A stretch of 64,000 nt of DNA from Campylobacter suis (GTDB taxonomy: Bacteria > Campylobacterota > Campylobacteria > Campylobacterales > Campylobacteraceae): NCBI RefSeq assembly GCF_905120475.1, contig NZ_CAJHOE010000001.1:744001-808000 (forward strand). Reading direction: 5' to 3'. This document shows positions 35,276-44,085 of this stretch, one piece after another. Under the pieces are notes generated by a model. That model did no database searches. It had not been told where the DNA came from and worked only from the letters and a program-made list of their open reading frames with translations. The translations under genes and the position numbers were made by a program. The stretch's first letter is position 1. Each line of letters begins with the position of its first letter.

Positions 35276-36409
35276 TTAGTCCATTTGATGGCGTATGCAA
35301 GGCGGTGTGTCAAGCTGATCAAGATAAGCTTCGCTATCAAAACCCTCTCCACCACTTGCTTTTTTAATACGCATAACATAATCACGCTTTATAGCGTCCT
35401 TTTGAATCTCTTTTTCTGGAGTTATAGTCTGAGCAGCTGGAATTTCAAAACCAGTAGCCACGATAGTAACTTCAACTCTACCCTCTTCCATACTAGCATC
35501 AGCAGTTGTTCCAAAAATAATATCAGCATAGTCATCGGCAGAGTCATTTACTATCTCCATAGCCTCGTTGATATCATAAAGAGGTGTATCTGGATGATGT
35601 TTAAAATGCACTAAAACACCTTGTGCTCCATCTATACTAATGTCATCAAGAAGTGGTGACTGTATTGCCTCTTTCATAGCCTCTTGAGCTGCGCTCTCAC
35701 CAACAGCCTCTCCAACACTCATTATCGCCATACCGCGATGACTCATGATCGTTCTAACATCAGCAAAGTCGATATTTATGTCGCCATTTCCAAGTATAAC
35801 GCTACTCATACCGCCAACAGCACGAGTTAAAACACCGTCCACTATCTTTAGGCTATCAGAAACACTCATGCGTCTATCAATTAGCGAGACAAGCTTTTCA
35901 TTAAGGATAACAATAACAGAGTCGCTCTCTTTTCTAAGCTCAGCCAAGCCTTGATCGGCAAGTAAGCGTCGCTTTTTACCCTCTCTAGCAAATGGCAAAG
36001 TAACAACAGAAACAGCAAGGGCTCCACACTCTTTTGCAGCTTGAGCAACAACAGGAGCTGCACCCGTACCAGTACCACCACCAAGTCCAGCGGCTATAAA
36101 CACAATATCGGTATTTTCAAACGCACTTTTTAGCTCATCATAACTCTCTTCAGCAGAAGCCTTGCCGACTTCTGGTTTCATGCCAGCACCAAGACCACGA
36201 GTGATCTTTTCGCCTATTTGAAGCTTAGTATAAGCTTTTGATTTATCAAGTGCTTGTCTATCGGTATTAGCCACGATAAGGTCTATATCAAGATCTGGAT
36301 ACTCCTTTATCATAGTGCTTATCATATTTCCGCCGCCGCCACCAACACCAATAACCTTTATCTTTGTGCCGTAAGTGCCGTGGCTCTCTTCTACCTTAAA
36401 ATTTCCCAT
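35276..36409 (-). CDS. ftsZ: Cell division protein FtsZ
   Basis: FtsZ is the tubulin-like GTPase that forms the division ring. The 377-residue protein has the N-terminal IKVIGVGGGGGNMI, the tubulin signature LGGGTGTGAAPVVA near residues 108-121, and the T7-loop region NIDFADVRTIM. The linker is short, and the C-terminal tail ends in LDTPPCIRHQMD, the peptide that contacts FtsA. The gene begins 9 bp after ftsA on the same strand, as in other Campylobacter genomes. Confidence 0.97.
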   Translation of the reverse strand: MGNFKVEESHGTYGTKIKVIGVGGGGGNMISTMIKEYPDLDIDLIVANTDRQALDKSKAYTKLQIGEKITRGLGAGMKPEVGKASAEESYDELKSAFENTDIVFIAAGLGGGTGTGAAPVVAQAAKECGALAVSVVTLPFAREGKKRRLLADQGLAELRKESDSVIVILNEKLVSLIDRRMSVSDSLKIVDGVLTRAVGGMSSVILGNGDINIDFADVRTIMSHRGMAIMSVGEAVGESAAQEAMKEAIQSPLLDDISIDGAQGVLVHFKHHPDTPLYDINEAMEIVNDSADDYADIIFGTTADASMEEGRVEVTIVATGFEIPAAQTITPEKEIQKDAIKRDYVMRIKKASGGEGFDSEAYLDQLDTPPCIRHQMD

Positions 36410-36418
36410 TGTTGCTCC

Positions 36419-37801
36419 TTAAAATGCCTGTGTTAATTTATTCCAAAATGTTGCTAAAATATTTGGCTTTTTTGGTTTTTCTATGCTAATGTCAGCCAGT
36501 TCATTTTTAGCTTGCGCTTGTGTATTTTCTATCTTTATATCGCTTAAATTTAGATCTAGTTTTTGCTCTTGTATTATAGGTTTTGTATGCTCAGCATGCA
36601 TGTTTTTAAACTCAGCCCTTGGCTTTGTTATAGCCTCGCCTTTATATCTCATTTTCTGTTCCGAGTCAAGCTCATAAGGGGTAAAGTAGCCAGCCCCGTA
36701 CATACAAAGACCGATAGCACAAGAGTGAGATGGATCTCGCTCATAAAGGCCATCAAATTCTTTTGCCTTTGCTATGCGAACTTGCATGTTTTTAAATATG
36801 GCCCCAGCAGCATCCCTAAGCTCGTCAAGCTTTGTCATACCGCCCGTTAAAACAACTCCTGCACCCACCAACTCTCGTTTAGTTTGAAGCATTTCATTTA
36901 GTATCATTAAAGTTTCTTCAACTCTTGAAAAAATAACATTTGAAACGATATCCATAGAAACTTCGCTCGTCTTGCTCTCATCTCCAAGAACTGGAATTTC
37001 AATAATATCAGTTGATCTTTTTAAAAGCGAGCTATACTCTAGCTTAAGCTCTTCCGCCTTATGAAACGGAGTATGCAAGACCATAGATATATCATTTGTT
37101 ATATTTGTAGAGCCAACTGGTAAAAATCCATTATATCTTACAGAATTTCCAGAGTGTATCACAACATTGCAAGTCGAACCACCCATGTCTATAAGTGCAA
37201 CACCAAGCTCTTTTTCATCATCATTTAATGTAGAAATAGCCGATGCATAGCCAGAAAGAACGATATTATCAGCCTTTACTCCTGCCATACTTACTGCTTT
37301 TTTAACATTGCTTAAATATGACTTTTGAACCATTATAATGTAAGTCTGAACTTCAAGCCTATTAGCGTTCATGCCAAGAGGATCTTCTATATGCTCTTGC
37401 TCATCTACCTTAAAGCTGTAAGGAAGCACATGTAAAATTTCATAATCGCTAGGTATCATGGCATTATGTTTTGCGGTAGTTATGGCACGCTCAATCTCTT
37501 TAATGCCTATTTCATGGTTTGGTAAATTTACAACACTTCCGCTCTCTGTGCTTTTTGTATATGCTCCAGAGATAGAAACTACGACTTTTTCATACTGAGT
37601 CCCAGCTATTCGCTGAGCTTTTTCGATAGCAGATTTAATAGACCTTGAGGCATGCTCGATATTGCTAATAGTTCCTTTTTTAACACCCTGAGCTTTTTCT
37701 TCGCCAATGCCTATAATTTTTATACTGTCTTCTGTTTGCTCCGCCATAACGGCTCTGATCTGAAAAGAGCCAATATCAATACCTAAAATTTTTGTTCCCA
37801 A
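36419..37801 (-). CDS. ftsA: Cell division protein FtsA
   Basis: FtsA is the actin-like ATPase that tethers FtsZ to the membrane. The 460-residue protein has the phosphate-1 motif LGIDIGSFQIRAVMAE, the 1C/SHS2 domain (about 85-165), the second motif VALIDMGGSTCNVV and the adenosine-region VVLTGGMTKL. The C-terminus ends in an amphipathic helix (ILATFWNKLTQAF) that should insert in the membrane. A Lys/Glu-rich linker of about 60 residues precedes it. The gene sits between ppiD and ftsZ with short gaps, so all three are probably co-transcribed. Confidence 0.95.
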   Translation of the reverse strand: MGTKILGIDIGSFQIRAVMAEQTEDSIKIIGIGEEKAQGVKKGTISNIEHASRSIKSAIEKAQRIAGTQYEKVVVSISGAYTKSTESGSVVNLPNHEIGIKEIERAITTAKHNAMIPSDYEILHVLPYSFKVDEQEHIEDPLGMNANRLEVQTYIIMVQKSYLSNVKKAVSMAGVKADNIVLSGYASAISTLNDDEKELGVALIDMGGSTCNVVIHSGNSVRYNGFLPVGSTNITNDISMVLHTPFHKAEELKLEYSSLLKRSTDIIEIPVLGDESKTSEVSMDIVSNVIFSRVEETLMILNEMLQTKRELVGAGVVLTGGMTKLDELRDAAGAIFKNMQVRIAKAKEFDGLYERDPSHSCAIGLCMYGAGYFTPYELDSEQKMRYKGEAITKPRAEFKNMHAEHTKPIIQEQKLDLNLSDIKIENTQAQAKNELADISIEKPKKPNILATFWNKLTQAF

Positions 37802-37807
37802 AACAGA

Positions 37808-39268
37808 CTACCTTTTAATATATTCTTCTACTTTATAGCGCTTTTGAAGCTCTTTTATGAGATCTTGTAACATCTCATTATTTTTCATAGCTTGCATGTT
37901 TTGCATAGCTAACACATTATGGCTTTCATCACTGTTAGTAAGCAATTTTTGTTCCAAAATTTCGTATATAACAGCTTTTTCTCCTAACACAACATAACCT
38001 TTTTTGTTAGCAGAGTCAAAAACTTGTGATACAAAATTTCCGACTTCAAACATATCAAGATCGCCAACTTTACTCTCTTTGTCTTTTGCTATAGTAGTTT
38101 TTTCGGCATTTTTTGGATCAAATTTTACTAACTCGCTCTTTGCTTTTTCACTCATTAATGCACTAAATTTATCCTGCATATAAAATTTTAAAACCTGTTC
38201 TCTTGCCGCATCAAATTCCATTGGCTTTGGCAAATTTACACTCTTAACTTTTGCTATAATATAACCATTGTGAGTTAGTATAGGCTTTAAAACATCTCCG
38301 CTTTTGGCACTACTAAACTCTTCAAGAGGTAGCTTTGCATCATCTTCTGCAAAACTCAAACTTCCATCAGTTGCTAGCTCACCCTTTTTAACAGCAACAT
38401 ATTTTTCAAGTGCACTTCTTCTACTTTGCTCTATCAAATAGTCTTTATTAGCACGCTCTTTCGCCTCTTCAAAAGACAAAATTTTATCCTCTGCATCTCG
38501 ATAGTTTGCTTTATTCTCCTCATAAAAAGCCTTAACCAAAGCCTCATCGGCCTCATCATTGCTAATACCAATGGTCAATGTCTCAAGATCGTATGACTTT
38601 TTTGTCAGGTATTTATCTTTATTTGATTCCCAAAGCTTTTTAAGCTCTGCTTCATCAACTTTTATCTCGCTTTCATCAGCGCTTATGATACTAAAAGCTA
38701 TCGTATCTTGCATAGAAAAAGCAGAACTCATAATCTCGACATCTTTTGCGCTAGCATTAAGCGACAGTGCTGTATTTAGCTTTTCTAACAACACCGCTCG
38801 CTTAATACCTTTTTCAAAATCATTTGGATTTATCCTAGCTCTTCTTAGTGTGTCATAGTATAAATTTTTATTAAAAACACCGTCTGTTTGAAATTCTGGG
38901 CTCTTTGCGATATATCTTACCGTGTCTTCATCGCTGGCACTAAGCCCTAGTTCATTTGCAAAATTTAGCAACATACTCTCTTGTATAGCAGCTTGCAAAG
39001 CCATGCCTTGAAGTCCTAGCTCACCAGCTTTTTCTTCAGTAAGCTTTCCATCAAAGATGTTATTATACTGGTTGTAAAGCTGAGAATACTTTTCATTAAC
39101 CTCTTGAATGCTTACTGCTCGATCGCCAACTTTTGCGACAGATGTAGCGCGATTAGTATTCATATCATAAGCGCCCCAGCCCACAAAACCAGCACCCACA
39201 AAGGCTATCGTGCTTATCCAAATCGTTGGAACAAGATATTTTTTATTTTTCTGCATCCAAGTTATCAT
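37808..39268 (-). CDS. PpiD/SurA-type periplasmic folding chaperone
   Basis: The 486-residue protein has a short cytoplasmic N-terminus and one membrane anchor (about 12-34, LVPTIWISTIAFVGAGFVGWG). A SurA_N-like chaperone domain (about 38-200) follows. The later region (about 225-365) corresponds to a parvulin-type peptidyl-prolyl isomerase domain, with a recognisable LKPILTHNGYIIAKV strand. Such PpiD proteins help outer-membrane and periplasmic proteins fold at the Sec exit. From memory the same gene precedes ftsA in C. jejuni. The parvulin part is divergent, so isomerase activity is uncertain. Confidence 0.8.
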   Translation of the reverse strand: MITWMQKNKKYLVPTIWISTIAFVGAGFVGWGAYDMNTNRATSVAKVGDRAVSIQEVNEKYSQLYNQYNNIFDGKLTEEKAGELGLQGMALQAAIQESMLLNFANELGLSASDEDTVRYIAKSPEFQTDGVFNKNLYYDTLRRARINPNDFEKGIKRAVLLEKLNTALSLNASAKDVEIMSSAFSMQDTIAFSIISADESEIKVDEAELKKLWESNKDKYLTKKSYDLETLTIGISNDEADEALVKAFYEENKANYRDAEDKILSFEEAKERANKDYLIEQSRRSALEKYVAVKKGELATDGSLSFAEDDAKLPLEEFSSAKSGDVLKPILTHNGYIIAKVKSVNLPKPMEFDAAREQVLKFYMQDKFSALMSEKAKSELVKFDPKNAEKTTIAKDKESKVGDLDMFEVGNFVSQVFDSANKKGYVVLGEKAVIYEILEQKLLTNSDESHNVLAMQNMQAMKNNEMLQDLIKELQKRYKVEEYIKR

Positions 39269-39374
39269 AAAATTTCCTTAATCTTTTACTAACATAAAAA
39301 TGTGTTATTTTACATTTTTTAGCCTTAAATATCGTTAAAATCGACATTTTCAAGGCAATTTTTACTAACATTTT

Positions 39375-39968
39375 CTAATTTTCTGTTAGTTGAGAGCGAG
39401 TATCTTCTGAAAGCATCAAAAGTTTTGCACTATTTTCAAGTATAGCAACATCTTTTGCAAGCTGAGAGGCAGTTCTCGCATAAGCATAAACACCATAACC
39501 TCTAATTATCATTATGTTGGTTTTATTTTCAATTAAGTGCCTATAAATTTCAGTTTCTGCACGCTCATACCAATCTTCAAACTGCTTTGGATCATAGATA
39601 TTTATCTCATCAAATTTCATATATCCAAAATAATCTTTTGGCACTAAAACACTATGGTTTAAGCTATAAGCAGTCGTATAATGAGGCATAGCATAGCAGA
39701 TAAATCTTGCTTCATTTATGTTTTTATAGATATTGTGATGTATAGCAGCATCCATACTAGCGTCATTCCATCTATAGTCCTTTTTAGACGAAAGTACGAC
39801 AACATCATCATCTCCTATGTCGTCAAATATTGCATTTTGTTTATTTATAACAAACTGATTACCCTCTACTTTTGATGAGATGGAACCATGAAAAACACCA
39901 AAAAAATTCTTTCTAAACATCGCAAGTGAAATTTTTTTCATCTCTTGTATCGATCGCTTAATCTCCAT
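39375..39968 (-). CDS. Class II aldolase/adducin family protein
   Basis: The 197-residue protein fits the class II aldolase/adducin fold, which usually binds a divalent metal through histidines. The closest landmarks are GVFHGSISSKVEGNQFVIN near residue 24 and the pair MPHYTTAYSLNH near residues 93-104. The C-terminus carries MIIRGYGVYAYA, which resembles the family's third histidine motif but without the histidine. The full metal site may therefore be incomplete. The substrate is unknown. It has its own promoter box within a palindromic sequence shared with the divergent rsmH. Confidence 0.65.
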   Translation of the reverse strand: MEIKRSIQEMKKISLAMFRKNFFGVFHGSISSKVEGNQFVINKQNAIFDDIGDDDVVVLSSKKDYRWNDASMDAAIHHNIYKNINEARFICYAMPHYTTAYSLNHSVLVPKDYFGYMKFDEINIYDPKQFEDWYERAETEIYRHLIENKTNIMIIRGYGVYAYARTASQLAKDVAILENSAKLLMLSEDTRSQLTEN

Positions 39969-39991
39969 ATCTAAACACCTTTTTAAAAATT

Positions 39992-40011
39992 TTGTGTAAA
40001 ATTATACACAA
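39992..40011. repeat. Imperfect 20-bp inverted repeat in the aldolase/rsmH divergent promoter
   Basis: The halves TTGTGTAAAA and TTATACACAA match as inverted repeats in nine of ten pairs. The repeat covers the -10 box of the minus-strand gene, so it could be a regulator site or simply a symmetric -10 region. Confidence 0.4.
40001..40006 (-). promoter_or_regulatory. Extended -10 box for the class II aldolase-family gene
   Basis: The minus strand reads TGTATAAT, an extended -10 (TGnTATAAT-like) element, 32 bases upstream of the ATG at 39968. Confidence 0.5.
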
Positions 40012-40069
40012 TTTCTTATTTTAAGTAAAATTTTGCTAAATTATCGTATTAATTTAGACAAGGAAAAAG

Positions 40070-40993
40070 TTGCAAAGTCCTCATAAAAGTGTTTTACTTG
40101 ATGAAGTGAAAGAGATTTTTACTCAAATTGGCGGAATTTTTATCGACTGCACACTAGGATACGCTGGTCATAGTAGTGAAATTTTAGAAAATAATAAAAA
40201 TATCAAGCTAATAGCATGCGACCGTGATGATGAAGCTATAAATTTTAGCACTAAAAGGCTAGCAAACTTTGGCGAAAGAGTAAAAATTTATAAATCAACT
40301 TTTTCAAACCTACTTGATAAATTAGACAAAAATGAGCTAAAAAATGTCCGTGGAATTTTAGCTGACATAGGCGTTAGCTCACTTCAGATAGATAAAAATG
40401 AGCGTGGTTTTAGTATAAATTCAAATACTCTTGATATGCGAATGGATACAAGTAGTGGCATTAGTGCATACGAAGTTGTAAATTCATACTCACATGATGA
40501 GCTTTCACGCATATTTTTTGAGTATGGCGAGCTAAAAAATGCAAAAAATATCGCCAGCAAGATAGTAAGTGCAAGAGAACAAGCTCCCATAAAAAGCGCA
40601 AAAGAGCTAAGCGAGATAGTCGGCACAAAAAGCTTTAACGGACGCTCAGTTAGCCCTGCCATTTTAGCTTTTCAGGCAATTCGCATTGAGATAAATAACG
40701 AGCTTAATGAGCTTAAAAATTTACTTCAAAGTATCAAGAACTCAGAGCTAAACGACTGTCTAGTTTGCATAATAAGCTTTCACTCACTTGAGGATAGGAT
40801 AGTAAAAAATACATTTAAAGATTGGGCAAAAAGCTGTATCTGCCCAAGTGGTGTAATGCGCTGTGTTTGTGGCAACAACCATGCGATCGGAAAGATAATG
40901 ACCAAAAAAGCTATCACACCAAGCCAAGCTGAGATAAAACAAAACTCGCGTAGTAGCTGTGCAAAAATGCGTGTATTTAAGGTATCAAGATGA
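40070..40993 (+). CDS. rsmH: 16S rRNA (cytosine-1402-N4)-methyltransferase RsmH
   Basis: RsmH (MraW) methylates C1402 of 16S rRNA with S-adenosylmethionine. The 307-residue protein starts with TTG at 40070, just after an AGGAAAA ribosome site. It shows HKSVLLDEV at the start, the cofactor motif FIDCTLGYAGHS, the region ADIGVSSLQID, and the C-terminal SFHSLEDRIVK followed by NSRSSCAKMRV. The FtsL-like gene overlaps its stop (ATGA), the same pair seen at the start of division clusters in many bacteria, although ftsA and ftsZ lie on the opposite strand here. Confidence 0.95.
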   Translation: MQSPHKSVLLDEVKEIFTQIGGIFIDCTLGYAGHSSEILENNKNIKLIACDRDDEAINFSTKRLANFGERVKIYKSTFSNLLDKLDKNELKNVRGILADIGVSSLQIDKNERGFSINSNTLDMRMDTSSGISAYEVVNSYSHDELSRIFFEYGELKNAKNIASKIVSAREQAPIKSAKELSEIVGTKSFNGRSVSPAILAFQAIRIEINNELNELKNLLQSIKNSELNDCLVCIISFHSLEDRIVKNTFKDWAKSCICPSGVMRCVCGNNHAIGKIMTKKAITPSQAEIKQNSRSSCAKMRVFKVSR

Positions 40994-41274
40994 GTGAAAA
41001 ACAAGAGCTTTTAAAATTTCATGACATTGAGCAAATGCGAGAGGAAAATTTGGGTTGGAGGACGCTATTTGTGGCGTTTGCATGCCTTGCGATAGCTTTT
41101 TGTATATTTTTACCAAAAATCTACTTTGCAAATAAAATTTACTATATAAGTATGGAAATAACTGAGATTAGCAACAAAAGAGATGTTTTGCTTGAGGAAA
41201 ATCGCGTTTTAAAAAATAAATTAGAAGCGTTAAAATACAAAATAAATATCAAAAATCCACTTCAAGCAGAATAG
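40990..41274 (+). CDS. Small bitopic coiled-coil protein, FtsL-like
   Basis: The 94-residue protein has a cytoplasmic N-terminus (about 1-26), one membrane helix (about 27-44) and a leucine-spaced coiled coil (about 52-90), for example ISNKRDVLLEENRVLKNKLEAL. Together with its position directly after rsmH (four-base overlap), this is the architecture of FtsL, a division protein that pairs with FtsB and FtsQ. FtsL sequences are too divergent to name with certainty by eye. Confidence 0.6.
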   Translation: MSEKQELLKFHDIEQMREENLGWRTLFVAFACLAIAFCIFLPKIYFANKIYYISMEITEISNKRDVLLEENRVLKNKLEALKYKINIKNPLQAE

Positions 41275-41309
41275 TGGTAGTAGCATAAATTTGTGTTCTA
41301 AAGCCTTAA

Positions 41310-41810
41310 CTACTCACTTCGTTCTGAAACTAACTTTTCTAAAACATGTTGTTCTAAGTCACTTTTTGTGATACCATCTTTTACAGCTTGAGTGTAAATT
41401 TCATCGACTTTTTTTGAGTATTTTTCATAGGCAAAAAATGGAAAATGAACAGTCCAAGCTTGCTTTATGAGCTCAGCGCTCTTTTCTTTTCTAGCCCAAA
41501 TTTTAAACATATCAAAGCCTAAAAATATCAAAGATGTTATAACCATAGTGCCTATTATCGAGATGTGACTGTCTATTTTAGCCAAAAAACTATGCGTTAT
41601 TAATAGCGAAATAAAAAGTATAAGAGTGCAGATAACTGTGTAAATTCCATATGTTTTTAGTGTATCAAATCTAAAATTTAGCTTTGCACAATCAATCAAC
41701 ATACCCTCATTATAAAGCGAATTTGCCTCCAAAAGATCTCTAAAAAGCACTGGTTGGCGTGAAACTATAAAAATTCTATCTAAAATTAGTTTTTTAAATT
41801 TTATACACAT
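41310..41810 (-). CDS. Two-span membrane protein of unknown function
   Basis: I do not recognise a family. The 166-residue protein has a cytoplasmic-type basic N-terminal part, two adjacent membrane helices (about 54-74 and 83-102) and a charged, helical C-terminal half. The layout (soluble head, helical hairpin, soluble tail) resembles SLATT-type small membrane proteins, but this is only a resemblance in shape. The gene stands alone, convergent with the FtsL-like gene and divergent from the aminotransferase gene. Confidence 0.55.
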   Translation of the reverse strand: MCIKFKKLILDRIFIVSRQPVLFRDLLEANSLYNEGMLIDCAKLNFRFDTLKTYGIYTVICTLILFISLLITHSFLAKIDSHISIIGTMVITSLIFLGFDMFKIWARKEKSAELIKQAWTVHFPFFAYEKYSKKVDEIYTQAVKDGITKSDLEQHVLEKLVSERSE

Positions 41811-41905
41811 CTACTCAATCTTTATAAATTTTTGGCAAATTATAGCAAATTTTTTCAAAATATGATAAATTTTTGGATAAAATTAAGAAAACAAACTAAG
41901 GAAAA

Positions 41906-42769
41906 ATGATGTCTGAACTAAAAAATACAGTTTTTGTAAATGGCGAATTTGTAAGCGCGAACGAAGCTAAAATAAGTGCGTTTGATCGCGGTTTTATATT
42001 TGGCGATGGAATTTATGAGGTTGTTCCTGTGCTAAACTCAAAGATGGTTGATAAGGCTGAGTTTTGGCAAAGATTTGAACGAAGTATGAGCGAGATCGAG
42101 TTAAAACTACCCTACTCTCATGTGGAATTTGAGCAAATTTTGCAAGACATCATAACAAAAAATGAGCTTAAAGAAGGTGGCATTTATATGCAAATAACTC
42201 GCGGTTCAGCACCAAGAGATTTTAAATTTTTAAGCGGACTTGCCCCTACTATTTTTATCTTTTGCTACGAAGCTCAAATCATAAACAACCCACTTGCAAA
42301 AAGTGGTATACATGTCGCAAGTGTGCCAGATATACGATGGAAACGCCGTGACATAAAGTCAATATCCCTACTAGCGCAATGTTGGGCAAAAAACGAAGCA
42401 GCAAAACAAGGCGCATTTGAAGCTATAATGATAGAAAATGGAGTTGTCAGCGAGGGTTCAAGCTCAAGTGTTTTTATCATAAAAGATGATATTTTGATAA
42501 CTAAGCCACTCTCAAATGAAATTTTACCAGGCATAAGACGCAAAAACTTACTCGAATTTGCTGATAAAATTGGTCTAAAAACTGAACTTAGGGATTTTAC
42601 ACTTGATGAAGTTTATGAAGCCGACGAAGCATTTATAAGCGCAGCGACTCTTATACTTTTGCCTATCGTTCAAGCTGATGAGCACCTAATAAATGGCGGA
42701 CAAGTTGGCAAACACACAAAACAGTTACGACAATTATACGAACAAAAATTTGTCAACGAATCAAAGTGA
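41906..42769 (+). CDS. D-amino acid aminotransferase-like class IV aminotransferase
   Basis: The 287-residue protein belongs to the PLP fold type IV aminotransferases. It has the N-terminal VFVNGEFVSANEAKISAFDRGF, followed by FGDGIYEVV. The predicted cofactor lysine is in RRDIKSISLL at about residue 150, and EGSSSSVFII and LPGIRRKNLLEFA follow. This set of motifs fits D-alanine aminotransferase, which makes D-amino acids for the cell wall, more than branched-chain aminotransferase. Aminodeoxychorismate lyase is a less likely alternative. The DUF523 gene starts within its stop codon (GTGA). Confidence 0.82.
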   Translation: MMSELKNTVFVNGEFVSANEAKISAFDRGFIFGDGIYEVVPVLNSKMVDKAEFWQRFERSMSEIELKLPYSHVEFEQILQDIITKNELKEGGIYMQITRGSAPRDFKFLSGLAPTIFIFCYEAQIINNPLAKSGIHVASVPDIRWKRRDIKSISLLAQCWAKNEAAKQGAFEAIMIENGVVSEGSSSSVFIIKDDILITKPLSNEILPGIRRKNLLEFADKIGLKTELRDFTLDEVYEADEAFISAATLILLPIVQADEHLINGGQVGKHTKQLRQLYEQKFVNESK

Positions 42770-43215
42770 AAGAAAAAATTTTAATAAGCGCTTGTTTGCT
42801 TGGCACAAACTGTAAATACAATGGCGGCAATAACTTAAAGCAAGAGCTAATGCCAAACCTAGAGGCGCTAAAAGAAAAATTTGAACTAATAGCACTCTGC
42901 CCTGAAGAGCTTGGTGGACTTAGTACTCTAAGAGAGCCTGCCGAGATAGTAGGTGAAAAAATAATTACAAAATTTAGCCACACAGATGCAAGTGAATAGT
43001 TTTTAATGGGTGCGAAAATATGCGTAAATATAGCTCAACAAAATGGCTGCAAAATAGCAATCTTAAAAGAGCGAAGCCCAAGCTGTGGCGTTTATCAAAT
43101 TTATGATGGGAGCTTTGGTAAAAGACTAATTGTGGGGCAAGGATTAACAACAAAAAAGCTAAGCGCTGTAGGAATTAAAATTTACTCTGAGGATGAGATA
43201 TGCAAAGTGATCTAG
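42766..43215 (+). pseudogene. DUF523 family gene interrupted by an in-frame TAG
   Basis: DUF523 proteins are about 150 residues, with an N-terminal ISACLLGTNCKYNGG and a C-terminal SPSCGVYQIYDGSFG. Their role is unclear. Both motifs are present here in the same frame, at the expected distance, with full length (149 residues). They are separated by a TAG at 42997-42999 inside the segment that reads DASE, stop, FLMGAKIC. Changing its first base to C would give Gln in a natural position. GTG 42766 overlaps the aminotransferase stop, and the 3' end overlaps the next gene by 16 bp. It is either a recent nonsense mutation or a base-call error. Confidence 0.8.
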
Positions 43216-43700
43216 CTGAAGTCGTATTTAAATATCTTATACTAATAGCTTTAGTAGCACTTGTATTTTCGCTTGGCATAAGTGGCTTTATGTTTTATCA
43301 AGGCAAATACAGCGAGTTTTTAATACAAACACACGCTATATCTGGAGTAATGCTTGTGTCCATATCTCTTATACATGCTTACATCAAAAAGAAAAAGATC
43401 AAAAAACTTACAAGTGAATTTGCAAATGCTTTGCGAGGCAAAAAAGTTGAACTAGAATGCAACACAACGCGTTTTATCGAAGCATTAAAAGATGTTAGAG
43501 TAGATGAGCTCAGTAAGCAGTTTAATGCAGATGTGGAGCAAATTTTAAATGATGGCGATATAAAAGTAAAAAGCAAAAGTCAAACATTGCAAGAAATTTG
43601 TAAAGCAAACGATGAAAAGATGTTTTATCTATTTGTGGTTTTGATGGAGGGAATTTTTAAGCCCGATAAGACTAACCATAAATGTGGCACTAATAACTAA
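43200..43700 (+). CDS. Two-span membrane protein of unknown function
   Basis: I do not recognise this 166-residue protein. It has two membrane helices (about 11-32 and 43-60), separated by a short loop and followed by a basic KKKKIKK patch that should face the cytoplasm. The rest is charged and mostly helical, with a possible EAL-free tail ending in HKCGTNN. It overlaps the DUF523 gene by 16 bp, so it is likely translated from the same message. No function can be inferred. Confidence 0.6.
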   Translation: MQSDLAEVVFKYLILIALVALVFSLGISGFMFYQGKYSEFLIQTHAISGVMLVSISLIHAYIKKKKIKKLTSEFANALRGKKVELECNTTRFIEALKDVRVDELSKQFNADVEQILNDGDIKVKSKSQTLQEICKANDEKMFYLFVVLMEGIFKPDKTNHKCGTNN

Positions 43701-43774
43701 AAATTTATACTTTACAAGATTTATTTTTTATAAAAGCTAACTTTTATTTTCTGTATTGGCTTAGAAAGAATGAG

Positions 43775-43804
43775 AAATTTCGCTCAAAAAATTGAGCGAA
43801 ATTT
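43775..43804. terminator. Hairpin terminator after rpsR, bidirectional
   Basis: AAATTTCGCTCAA (43775-43787) pairs with TTGAGCGAAATTT (43792-43804), a perfect 13-bp stem with a 4-base loop. It lies 8 bases after the rpsR stop on the minus strand and also follows the convergent membrane-protein gene. Confidence 0.75.
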
Positions 43805-43811
43805 TGGTATG

Positions 43812-44072
43812 TTATAGACCCTCAAATGGATTTGAAACTACATTATCGCGATCAACTATATAAGGTATGATAGCCGCATGACGAGCACGCTTGATAGCTT
43901 TTTCAACCATCTCTTGATATTTTTTAGATGTGCCTGTTAATCGGCGTGGCATAATCTTAAATCTCTCAGATAAACAATACTTTAAAAGTGAAGTATCTTT
44001 ATAGTCTATAAAATCAATCTTAGCCTCTGTAAATTTGCAGTATTTGCGTGAATATTTTCTTTTTTCTGCCAT
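43812..44072 (-). CDS. rpsR: 30S ribosomal protein S18
   Basis: S18 binds the platform of the small ribosomal subunit next to S6. The 86-residue protein has the conserved core [15 protein letters not shown] and the [12 protein letters not shown] followed by [13 protein letters not shown]. It is the last gene of the standard rpsF-ssb-rpsR operon, 13 bp after ssb, and is followed by a strong hairpin terminator. Confidence 0.97.
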   Translation of the reverse strand: MAEKRKYSRKYCKFTEAKIDFIDYKDTSLLKYCLSERFKIMPRRLTGTSKKYQEMVEKAIKRARHAAIIPYIVDRDNVVSNPFEGL

Positions 44073-44085
44073 TTGTTATCCCTTT

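Noticed and set aside
10241-42999. Stop codon reassignment of TAA/TAG to glutamine
   Set aside because: Many other genes in the window end normally at TAA or TAG with sensible neighbours, so these codons do terminate. Only the three listed sites would need reassignment.
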